From: Cryptosporangium minutisporangium
GTDB lineage: Bacteria > Actinomycetota > Actinomycetes > Mycobacteriales > Cryptosporangiaceae
Length of the DNA stretch: 61,300 nucleotides
Assembly: GCF_039536245.1 (NCBI RefSeq)
Contig: NZ_BAAAYN010000045.1
Coordinates: forward strand, 1-61,300
Direction: 5' to 3'
Shown: positions 18,666 to 27,384 of the stretch, piece after piece
How the letters are laid out: every line of letters begins with the position of its first letter
How positions within the stretch are numbered: the stretch's first letter is position 1
The notes under the pieces: generated by a model
Databases searched by the model: none
What the model saw: only the letters and a program-made list of their open reading frames with translations
What the model was told of the DNA's origin: nothing
Translations under genes and position numbers: made by a program

Positions 18666-19310
18666 ATGCCCACGCCCACCAAGGGTCCCCGCCTCGGCGG
18701 TAGCCCGGCGCACGAGAAGCACCTGCTGTCGAACCTGGCACGGGCGCTGTTCGAGCACGGCCGGATCACCACCACCGAAGCCAAGGCAAAGCGGCTGCGC
18801 CCGTACGCCGAGCGGCTGATCACCTTCGCCAAGCGCGGAGACCTGCACGCCCGTCGCCAGGTGCTCAGCCTGCTGCGGGACAAGGACGTGGTCGGTCACC
18901 TGTTCGCCGAGGTCGGTCCGCGGTACGTCAACCGCCCCGGCGGTTACACGCGGATCGTCAAGGTCGAGCCCCGTAAGGGTGACAACGCTCCGATGGCGAT
19001 CATCGAGCTGGTCGAAGCGCTGACCGTGGCGCAGCAGGCCGTCGGTGAGGCCGAGCGCGCCCGCGGCACCAAGTTCGCCAAGGACGACAAGGCCGCCGCA
19101 CTCTCGGGTGACACCGACGAGACCCCGGCCACGACGGCCGAGGACGAGGACCAGGACGCCGGTCCGGCCTCGACCCCGAAGGCCGAGGCCGACGCGCCGG
19201 CCGAGGGCACCGCGGAGGACATCGACCAGGACTCCGGTCCGGCGTCGACCCCCGCGTCGGCCGAGGTCGACAGCGCCGAGGACGACCAGGTCAAGGGCGA
19301 CAAGGCCTGA
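18666..19310 (+). CDS. rplQ: 50S ribosomal protein L17 with acidic repeat tail
   Basis: L17 lies near the tunnel exit. Residues 1 to about 118 are the complete family domain ([59 protein letters not shown]). About 95 extra residues follow that are strongly acidic and Ala/Pro-rich, containing the imperfect repeat [10 protein letters not shown] and [10 protein letters not shown]. The function of the tail is unknown. It could be an unstructured surface extension on the ribosome. A clear terminator ends the operon. Confidence 0.96.
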   Translation: MPTPTKGPRLGGSPAHEKHLLSNLARALFEHGRITTTEAKAKRLRPYAERLITFAKRGDLHARRQVLSLLRDKDVVGHLFAEVGPRYVNRPGGYTRIVKVEPRKGDNAPMAIIELVEALTVAQQAVGEAERARGTKFAKDDKAAALSGDTDETPATTAEDEDQDAGPASTPKAEADAPAEGTAEDIDQDSGPASTPASAEVDSAEDDQVKGDKA

Positions 19311-19325
19311 TCACCGCTGCACCGC

Positions 19326-19355
19326 AGCCCGCCGCTCCCTCCGGAGCGGCGGGCT
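19326..19355 (+). terminator. Terminator after rplQ
   Basis: A perfect 13-bp stem (19326-19338 with 19343-19355) with a CTCC loop is followed by GTTTG, a good intrinsic terminator for the alpha operon. truA starts only 23 bases later. Confidence 0.85.
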
Positions 19356-19377
19356 GTTTGCATGGGGAAGGAGCGCC

Positions 19378-20202
19378 GTGACCGTCCGGGTACGGCTGGA
19401 CGTCAGTTACGACGGCACCGAGTTCGCCGGGTGGGCCATCCAGCGCGGTCAGCGCACGGTGCAGGGAGTGCTCACCGAGGCGCTCGCCCGAGTGACCCGG
19501 GCCGATGTGGCGCTCACCGTGGCCGGGCGGACCGATGCGGGAGTGCACGCCTCCGGTCAGGTGGCCCACCTCGACCTGCCGGTCGAGACCTGGGAGACGC
19601 TCGGGGGTTCTCTGGTCCGTCGGCTTTCCGGGGTTCTTCCGGGCGACGTCCGGCTGCGGGCGGTCACCCCTGTGCACCCGTCCTTCGACGCGCGGTTCGC
19701 CGCGTTGCGTCGCCGGTACGTGTACCGGGTGACCGATGCGCCGTGGGGCGCCGAGCCGCTGCGTCGACGGGACACGCTCGCGTGGCCGCGCCCGCTCGAC
19801 GTCGACGCGCTGCGGGACGCGGCTGGTCAGCTGCTGGGGGAGCACGATTTCGCCGCGTTCTGCCGCCGCCGCGAGGGGGCGACGACGATCCGCGCGCTGG
19901 AGGAGTTCCGCTGGGACGTCACCGCCGAGGGCCCCGGCCGAGTCCTGGAGGCCCATCTGGCGGCGGACGCGTTCTGCCACTCGATGGTGCGCAGCCTGAT
20001 GGGGGCGTTGTTGGCGGTCGGCGAGGGACGCCACCCGACGTCGTGGCCGGCTGCGTTGCTCAGCCGTACCGATCGAGCGGGCAACGTCGCGGTCGCGCCG
20101 CCGCACGGCCTCACGCTGGTAGCGGTCGAGTACCCCCCGGACGACGAGCTGGCCGCCCGCGTCACCCTGACCCGCCGCGTCCGCACCGCCTCCGGGACCT
20201 GA
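19378..20202 (+). CDS. truA: tRNA pseudouridine(38-40) synthase TruA
   Basis: TruA isomerises uridines 38-40 of the anticodon stem of tRNAs. The 274 residues contain the RxDAGVHA catalytic motif ([18 protein letters not shown], catalytic Asp in RTDAG) and the conserved YRRF-like, FCRRREG and [19 protein letters not shown] segments. The start is GTG at 19378 after GGAAGGAG. The frame is open far upstream, but that part overlaps rplQ and has no family similarity. It commonly follows rplQ in actinobacteria. Confidence 0.95.
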   Translation: MTVRVRLDVSYDGTEFAGWAIQRGQRTVQGVLTEALARVTRADVALTVAGRTDAGVHASGQVAHLDLPVETWETLGGSLVRRLSGVLPGDVRLRAVTPVHPSFDARFAALRRRYVYRVTDAPWGAEPLRRRDTLAWPRPLDVDALRDAAGQLLGEHDFAAFCRRREGATTIRALEEFRWDVTAEGPGRVLEAHLAADAFCHSMVRSLMGALLAVGEGRHPTSWPAALLSRTDRAGNVAVAPPHGLTLVAVEYPPDDELAARVTLTRRVRTASGT

Positions 20203-20277
20203 CCCGAGCGCGAGGCCCCGAGCGCAGGAGCGTGGGGCGCGCTGTGCGGGGGCGCACCGCGTGGGGGCGCGCCGAGG

Positions 20278-20338
20278 GGCGATTTTCGGGAAGACCACCT
20301 CTCGGGCGGCCCGGAGGGGTTGTTTTCGGGAAACCTGC
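20278..20338. repeat. Intergenic palindromic repeat, copy A
   Basis: In the 182-base gap between convergent truA and pgm. Its reverse complement shares GAGAGGTGGTCTTCCCGAAA with copy B (49957-50019) and, with one change, with copy C (61181-61243). The element is an imperfect palindrome with TTCGGGAA/TTCCCGAA blocks at both ends, so it can form a long hairpin and may act as a bidirectional terminator or REP-like element. Confidence 0.6.
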
Positions 20339-20384
20339 CCCGCCCGAGTCCCGCGCCCTGCGGCCGGGCCGCGGGTGGTCTGCG

Positions 20385-22028
<1,644 letters not shown>

Positions 22029-22204
22029 CAGCGCGCTCCCTGGTCGGTTGCTCGGAACCTCTCGGGAGGAGTATGGCCGCTGTTGACGCCGGTGAACCCG
22101 TCGGGTGCACGCCCGCTGCGACGACCTGCCGTGGTGATCGTCCACGCGGGTCGCACGGAAAGTCGGGTGACCGCGGCGGACGGATCGTGGAGGATCGTCT
22201 ACCC

Positions 22205-23827
22205 GTGGGATATATCGATGTTGCCGGGCTCGGGCAGACGTTGCCGGACGGTCGCGAGCTGTTCCGGGACGTGTCGTTCCGCGTGGGCGAAGGGGCGATC
22301 GTCGCGCTGGTCGGTGCGAACGGCGCCGGCAAGACCACGCTGCTGCGGATGATCGCCGGCGACGCGACGCCGCAGGCCGGTTCGGTCACGCGGGTGGGCG
22401 GCCTCGGGGTGATGCGCCAGTTCATCGGCTCGGTCCGGGACCAGACCACGGTGCGCGAGCTGCTGGTCGGGCTGGCCCCGGCCCGGCTGCGTGCCGCGGG
22501 AGAAGCGCTCGAGGCCGCTGAGCTGGCGATGATGGAGCGCGACGACGAACCGACCCAGCTGCGGTACGCCGAGGCGCTCGCCGGTTGGGGCGACGCCGGC
22601 GGTTACGACGCCGAGGTGCTGTGGGACACGGTGACCGTCGCCGCGCTCGGCGTCCCGTTCGACCGGGCGCAGCACCGCACGGTCCGCACGCTCTCGGGCG
22701 GCGAGCAGAAGCGGCTCGCGCTGGAGGCGCTGCTGCGCGGACAGGAAGAGGTTCTCCTGCTCGACGAGCCGGACAACTACCTCGACGTCCCGGGCAAGCG
22801 CTGGCTGGAGCAGCGCTTGGTCGAGACACCGAAGACCGTCCTGTTCGTCAGCCACGACCGGGAGCTCCTGGCCCGAACCGCCACTCAGATCGTCACGTTG
22901 GAGGCGCACTCGGCCTGGGTGCACGGCGGTGGCTTCGAGAGTTACCACGCGGCCCGCACCGCGCGGCTGGACCGCCTCGACGAGCTGCATCGACGCTGGA
23001 ACGAGGAGCACCAGCGGCTGAAGGACCTCGTCCGGACGTTGCAGCAGCAGGCCAAGAACAGCGAGGCGATGGCGGCGAAGTACCACGCCATGCAGACCCG
23101 GCTGCGGAAGTTCGAGGAGGCCGGGCCACCGCCGGAACGTCCGGTGGAGGAGTCGGTGAAGATGCGGCTCGGCGGCGGGCGCACCGGCGTCCGGGCGGTG
23201 ATGTGCACGGGGCTCGAACTGACCGGGCTGATGAAACCGTTCGATCTGGAGGTCTACTACGGCGAGCGGGTCGCCGTGCTGGGCTCCAATGGCAGCGGCA
23301 AGAGCCACTTCCTGCGGCTACTCGGGGGCGACGAGTCAGTGGCGCACGCCGGTTCCTGGCGGCTCGGTGCCCGGGTCGTGCCGGGGCTCTTCGCGCAGAC
23401 CCACGAGCACGCGGAGTGGGTCGGCAAGCCGCTGGTGGAGATCCTCTGGGGCGGGTCGGGTACCCGGCGCGGCCTGGATCGGGGCAAGGCCATCGCGGCG
23501 CTGCGTCGGTACGGGCTGCAGGCACAGGCCGATCAGGACTTCGCGACGCTCTCCGGCGGTCAGCAGGCGCGGTTCCAGGTGCTTCTCCTCGAACTGTCCG
23601 GCTGCACGCTTCTGCTGCTCGACGAGCCCACCGACAACCTCGACGTGCAGTCCGCGGAGGCGTTGGAGGAAGGTCTGGCGGCGTTCGACGGCACGGTTCT
23701 GGCGGTCACCCACGACCGGTGGTTCGCCCGCAGCTTCGACCGGTTCCTGTCGTTCGCCGCCGACGGCGCGGTCCGTGAGACGGACGGCCCCGTATGGGAT
23801 GCCGGCCGTGTTGCACGCGCCCGCTAG
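22205..23827 (+). CDS. ABC-F family ATPase
   Basis: A soluble protein with two ABC cassettes and no membrane domain, the ABC-F layout; family members act on the ribosome as translation factors or in antibiotic protection. Cassette 1 has [21 protein letters not shown] and [11 protein letters not shown]. Cassette 2 has [19 protein letters not shown] and [12 protein letters not shown] Lys/Arg/Glu-rich linker between them (about residues 255-330) is the P-site interaction motif region in this family. The start is GTG at 22205 with GGAGG 11 bases upstream; in-frame ATG/GTG codons back to 22073 are less likely. The substrate is unknown. Confidence 0.88.
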   Translation: MGYIDVAGLGQTLPDGRELFRDVSFRVGEGAIVALVGANGAGKTTLLRMIAGDATPQAGSVTRVGGLGVMRQFIGSVRDQTTVRELLVGLAPARLRAAGEALEAAELAMMERDDEPTQLRYAEALAGWGDAGGYDAEVLWDTVTVAALGVPFDRAQHRTVRTLSGGEQKRLALEALLRGQEEVLLLDEPDNYLDVPGKRWLEQRLVETPKTVLFVSHDRELLARTATQIVTLEAHSAWVHGGGFESYHAARTARLDRLDELHRRWNEEHQRLKDLVRTLQQQAKNSEAMAAKYHAMQTRLRKFEEAGPPPERPVEESVKMRLGGGRTGVRAVMCTGLELTGLMKPFDLEVYYGERVAVLGSNGSGKSHFLRLLGGDESVAHAGSWRLGARVVPGLFAQTHEHAEWVGKPLVEILWGGSGTRRGLDRGKAIAALRRYGLQAQADQDFATLSGGQQARFQVLLLELSGCTLLLLDEPTDNLDVQSAEALEEGLAAFDGTVLAVTHDRWFARSFDRFLSFAADGAVRETDGPVWDAGRVARAR

Positions 23828-23851
23828 GTGCACGGCCCGCCGAGGACGAGC

Positions 23852-23915
23852 CTGGCAGGCGAGCGCGAGGCCTTGAGTATCACCAATACGAGGCGGCCTC
23901 GCGCTCGACTGCCAG
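23852..23915. terminator. Bidirectional terminator between ABC-F gene and ABC permease
   Basis: A 21-bp stem with a single mismatch (23852-23872 with 23895-23915) and a 22-nt loop, itself containing GTAT/ATAC, sits midway between two convergent genes, so it can serve both directions. Confidence 0.8.
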
Positions 23916-23951
23916 CCCTCGCCCTCGACGCGCTCCAGCTCCGTAGTTGTT

Positions 23952-24695
23952 TTAGGCGTCTCGGCGGCGCAGGGTGATGTAGCCGGCTACCAGCGCGGCC
24001 GCGGTCCACAGCGCGAGCAGAGCCAGGCCGGTCCACGGGCCGTAGTCGCGTGCCCAGCGTGGGTCGTCTTGCGGTCCGGCCAGGTGCATCACCACCCACC
24101 CGAGCTGGTCGGGGAGGAATTGGGTGACCGTGCGGATGGCCGGCAGGTTGCCCAGGCCCTGCGAGCCGAGCAGCAGTAGCGGGATCAAGATCCCGAGCGC
24201 GACCGCCGAGCTGCGCACGACCGTGGCGACGCCGAGCGCGAACAGCCCGATCAGGACGAGGTAGACCCACGCGCCGACGGCAGCAGGCACCGCCTCGTCG
24301 AGATCCGCCCGGCGCGACCCCAGCGCCTCCTGTCCGATGACGAGCGCGGCCGCCACCGTGACCAGCGCACCGGCGCCCAGGTGCAGCAGCACCGCGACGA
24401 CCTTCGCGGCGAAGAACGCGCCTCGGCGGGGCACCGCGGCGAGCGAGGCGCGGATCGAGCCCGACCGGTACTCGCCCCCGATCGCCTGGACGGCGAACGC
24501 CACGAGCGCGATCTGAGCCAGCGTCAGGCCGTAGAACGCGGCGAACAACGCGTCGAAACGGTCGTCGGCGGCGGTTCGGAACGCGCGGCTGACCAGCAAG
24601 CTCAACCCGGCGCCCACGGCGATCGCCGCCGCGAGGGTGACCACCGTCGCGCGGAGCGTCCGCAACTTGGTGAGTTCGGCCCGGACGAGGTTCAT
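23952..24695 (-). CDS. ABC-2 type transporter permease
   Basis: The 247 residues start MNLVRAELTKLRTLRATVVT and have about six hydrophobic segments in the ABC-2 exporter pattern, including GGEYRSGSIRASLAAVPRRG, the conserved cytoplasmic loop of lantibiotic and drug-type permeases. The C-terminus is LVAGYITLRRRDA. The ATG overlaps the stop of the upstream ATPase gene by four bases (ATGA), so the two form one exporter. The substrate is unknown. Context with a two-component system suggests a stress-induced or antimicrobial-peptide-type exporter. Confidence 0.9.
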   Translation of the reverse strand: MNLVRAELTKLRTLRATVVTLAAAIAVGAGLSLLVSRAFRTAADDRFDALFAAFYGLTLAQIALVAFAVQAIGGEYRSGSIRASLAAVPRRGAFFAAKVVAVLLHLGAGALVTVAAALVIGQEALGSRRADLDEAVPAAVGAWVYLVLIGLFALGVATVVRSSAVALGILIPLLLLGSQGLGNLPAIRTVTQFLPDQLGWVVMHLAGPQDDPRWARDYGPWTGLALLALWTAAALVAGYITLRRRDA

Positions 24696-25417
24696 CGCGC
24701 GTCCTCGGTGCGGTTCGGGCGTGCGGTGAGGCCGAGGAATGCGTCCTCCAGCGACCTCGCGTGGTTCGCTGCGACGAAGTCGGCGAGCGAGCTGTCGGCC
24801 AGCAGCCGCCCGTGGTGCAGCACCAGGAGGTGATCGGCGGTCAGCGCCATCTCGCTCATCAGGTGGCTGGAGACCAGCACCGTGCGCCCCTCGGCGGCGA
24901 ACCCCTTCAACAGCGTGCGCAGCCAGCGGATCCCCTCCGGATCCAGGCCGTTCGTGGGCTCGTCGAAGAGCAGCACGGGTGGGTCGCCGAGCAGCGCGGC
25001 CGCGATCCCGAGCCGCTGGGACATGCCCAGGGAGAACTGACGCGTCCGGCGGCCCGCCGCGGCGTCGAGGCCCACCTGGCCCAGCACCTCGCGGACCCGG
25101 CTCGTCGGCAGGCGGTTGGTCTGCGCCATCCACAGCAAATGGTGGTAGGCGCTGCGTCCGCCGTGCGCCGTGGAGCCCTCCAGCAGCGCTCCGACCCGGC
25201 GCAGCGGGTGCTCCAGCTCGTGGTAGCGCACGCCGTCGACCAGCACCTGCCCGGCGGACGGCCGGTCGAGCCCGAGGGCCATCCGCAGCGTCGTCGACTT
25301 ACCGGCCCCGTTGGGGCCGAGGAAGCCGGTGACCCGCCCCGGCCGGACGACGAACGACAGATCGTCCACGGCGAGCATGCGTCCGTAGCGTTTGGAGAGG
25401 TTCTGCACTTCGAGCAC
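24692..25417 (-). CDS. ABC transporter ATP-binding protein
   Basis: The 241-residue nucleotide-binding subunit of the exporter. Visible motifs are Walker A GPNGAGKST (about residues 34-42), signature FSLGMSQRLGIA, Walker B VLLFDEPTNGLDPEG and H-loop SSHLMSEM, typical of the ABC-2 drug/bacteriocin class. The start is GTG at 25417 (MLEVQNLSKRYGR), with a TAGCGT box exactly seven bases upstream, so it is probably leaderless. It is divergent from the histidine kinase gene across a 100-base control region. Confidence 0.93.
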   Translation of the reverse strand: MLEVQNLSKRYGRMLAVDDLSFVVRPGRVTGFLGPNGAGKSTTLRMALGLDRPSAGQVLVDGVRYHELEHPLRRVGALLEGSTAHGGRSAYHHLLWMAQTNRLPTSRVREVLGQVGLDAAAGRRTRQFSLGMSQRLGIAAALLGDPPVLLFDEPTNGLDPEGIRWLRTLLKGFAAEGRTVLVSSHLMSEMALTADHLLVLHHGRLLADSSLADFVAANHARSLEDAFLGLTARPNRTEDAR

Positions 25418-25424
25418 ACCGAGG

Positions 25425-25511
25425 ACGCTAAAAGCGTGCCGTCCACAGGTCAGCTCGCGAAAGTTGGCCTCGTCGCGAACCAAAGTTGACGCTGACGCCG
25501 GCCCGTAGCCT
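25425..25511. promoter_or_regulatory. Divergent control region of ABC exporter and two-component genes
   Basis: On the - strand TAGCGT (25425-25430) lies seven bases before the ATPase GTG. On the + strand TAGCCT (25506-25511) lies six bases before the kinase ATG. Both look like -10 boxes of leaderless transcripts. Between them are direct repeats AAAGTTGGC (25460-25468) and AAAGTTGAC (25482-25490), 22 bases apart, and TCGCGAA at 25455 and 25473. These are candidate binding sites for the adjacent LuxR-type response regulator. Confidence 0.45.
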
Positions 25512-25517
25512 GCTGGC

Positions 25518-26714
25518 ATGGGGACTCGAAGCCGTGTCGCCGCGGTCGTCCTGCTCGCCGTGCTGGTGGCAGCCGGTGAGCTGGTGACCGTCGCGGCGAC
25601 CCACCCGTCGCCGACCGTCGTCGCGGTGTACACCGGGGTGGTCGGCGCGATCGTGCTGGCGTCGCTGCGATGGGCCGCCGCGGCATTCGTCGCGGCACTG
25701 GTCCTCGCCGCCGTGGGCGGCTATGGATACTTCCTGCTGCTGTGGACCGCGTTCCGCGCCGGGCGAGCGGCGGCGTCGAGGGCCTCCTCGGTGGTCGTGG
25801 CCGGGGCGGCGATCGGAGCGGTCGGGGTTCCGATCGCGGCCGCGGTGTCCGACCCGGCCTCCGGGGCGCAGTACACGGCCGCTTACCTGGTCTTCGTCGT
25901 GTTGCCGCTGGTCGCCGGCCGCTACCTCAGCCAGCACGCCCGGCTGCTCGCCGCGTTGACCGACCGCAATCGGGAGCTGCGGCGCGCCCGCGACCTGGCA
26001 GCCGAGCGGGAACGGCTGGCCGAACGTCTGCGGATCGCCCGGGAGATGCACGACGCCCTCGGGCACCGGCTCGGCCTGGTGTCGATCCAGGCCGCGGCGC
26101 TGGAGGTCGACGATCTGCCGGCGCGGCAACGAGAAGCGATCGCCCGGCTGGCCGGCGCCACCCGGGACGCGGTCGCCGGTCTGCACGAGGTCGTCGGCGC
26201 GCTGCGTCAGGGCGACGGCATCGACGCACCGGGGCTCGACGGGCTCGACGCCCTCGTCGACCGCTGCGCCCGGGCCGGCATGCCGGTGACCGTCGAGCGC
26301 CGTGGGCACCGCGGGCGGCTGACCGACGAGGCCGAACGCGCTGCGTACCGGGCGGTCGAAGAGGGCCTCACGAACGCGGCGAAGCACGCACCCGCCCGGC
26401 CGGTGACCGTGACGCTCGACTGGGAGACGGACGCGCTGGTACTCACGATCGCCAACCCGACGGACGACGGCGCGGAGACCGCGCCCGGCGGCGGCCACGG
26501 TTTCGCCGGAGTCCGGGAGCGGGTCGAATCGCTGGGCGGGTTCGCGTCGCTGCGTCGGGACGGCGGTGAGGTCCGACTCACCGTGCTCCTCCCCACCGTG
26601 GGCCACGAGCCCGAGCCGTCCGAGGTCGGCGTGCGGGCGGCTGCGCTGGGCGTCGCGACCGCCGTGCTGCTGTTCGGTGCGCTGCCCGCCGCCATGCTGA
26701 TGGGTGCGGGCTGA
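25518..26714 (+). CDS. Sensor histidine kinase (NarL-type partner, HisKA_3)
   Basis: A membrane sensor kinase of 398 residues. About five hydrophobic segments occupy residues 7-150, with almost no extracytoplasmic domain. The dimerisation domain follows, with the phospho-acceptor His in REMHDALGHRLGLVSIQ (about residue 178). The HATPase_c domain has the N box NAAKHAP and the G box GGHGFAGVRERV. Unusually, a further hydrophobic helix (ALGVATAVLLFGALPAAMLM) follows the ATPase domain at the extreme C-terminus. It is probably leaderless, lies one base from the response-regulator gene and is divergent from the ABC exporter it may control. Confidence 0.9.
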   Translation: MGTRSRVAAVVLLAVLVAAGELVTVAATHPSPTVVAVYTGVVGAIVLASLRWAAAAFVAALVLAAVGGYGYFLLLWTAFRAGRAAASRASSVVVAGAAIGAVGVPIAAAVSDPASGAQYTAAYLVFVVLPLVAGRYLSQHARLLAALTDRNRELRRARDLAAERERLAERLRIAREMHDALGHRLGLVSIQAAALEVDDLPARQREAIARLAGATRDAVAGLHEVVGALRQGDGIDAPGLDGLDALVDRCARAGMPVTVERRGHRGRLTDEAERAAYRAVEEGLTNAAKHAPARPVTVTLDWETDALVLTIANPTDDGAETAPGGGHGFAGVRERVESLGGFASLRRDGGEVRLTVLLPTVGHEPEPSEVGVRAAALGVATAVLLFGALPAAMLMGAG

Positions 26715-26715
26715 C

Positions 26716-27360
26716 GTGATCCGCGTGTTGATCGCGGACGACGAACCGCTGATCAGAGCCGGCATCGCCGCAGTGCTCGACTCCGATCCCGAGATCACGG
26801 TGGTGGCCCGGGAGGCGGACGGACGGGCCGCGGTCGAGCGGGCGATCCGCGCCGACGTCGACGTCGCCCTCGTCGATATCCGCATGCCCGTGCTCGACGG
26901 GCTCGAAGTGGTCGAGGAGCTCCACCGCCGGAGGCCCGCGCTGCCGGTCGTCGTCCTGACGTCGTTCGGGGCGGAGCCGAACGTGCTCCGGGCGGTCGAG
27001 CACCGAGCAGCCGGGTTCCTGCTCAAGAACTGCACCCCGGCCGAGTTGGTCGGTGCGGTGCGGGCAGCGCACGCCGGCGAGGCGTATCTGTCGCCGAGCG
27101 CTGCCCGGGTCGTGTTGGGCCTGGTTTCACCGGATGACGTCCGCCGCCGGGAGAGTGCGGCCCGGCGGCTCGCCGCACTGACCGCACGCGAGCGCGACGT
27201 GGCCGACCTGGTGGGCGAGGGCCTGGCGAACGCCGAGATCGCTCGTCGGCTGCGCACCAGCGAGACCACGGTCAAGACGTACGTCAGCCGGGTGCTGACG
27301 AAGCTCGGCTGCGACAACCGCGTCCAAGTCGCCCTCTTGGTACGCGATTCCTCCGGCTGA
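26716..27360 (+). CDS. Two-component response regulator, NarL/FixJ (LuxR) family
   Basis: The 214 residues form a receiver domain (acidic pair Asp8/Asp9, phospho-acceptor Asp54 in VDIRMPVLDG, conserved Lys in LLKNCTP) and a C-terminal LuxR-type helix-turn-helix (LTARERDVADLVGEGLANAE, then TVKTYVSRVLTKLG). I use GTG at 26716, one base after the kinase stop; GTG at 26704 would overlap the kinase by 11 bases. It is co-transcribed with the kinase. The likely target is the divergent exporter promoter. Confidence 0.92.
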   Translation: MIRVLIADDEPLIRAGIAAVLDSDPEITVVAREADGRAAVERAIRADVDVALVDIRMPVLDGLEVVEELHRRRPALPVVVLTSFGAEPNVLRAVEHRAAGFLLKNCTPAELVGAVRAAHAGEAYLSPSAARVVLGLVSPDDVRRRESAARRLAALTARERDVADLVGEGLANAEIARRLRTSETTVKTYVSRVLTKLGCDNRVQVALLVRDSSG

Positions 27361-27384
27361 CGGACGTGCGACGCCGCCCGGCCG

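Noticed and set aside
19045-19377. N-terminal extension of truA
   Set aside because: Overlaps rplQ and the rplQ terminator and is Arg/Pro-rich shadow sequence.
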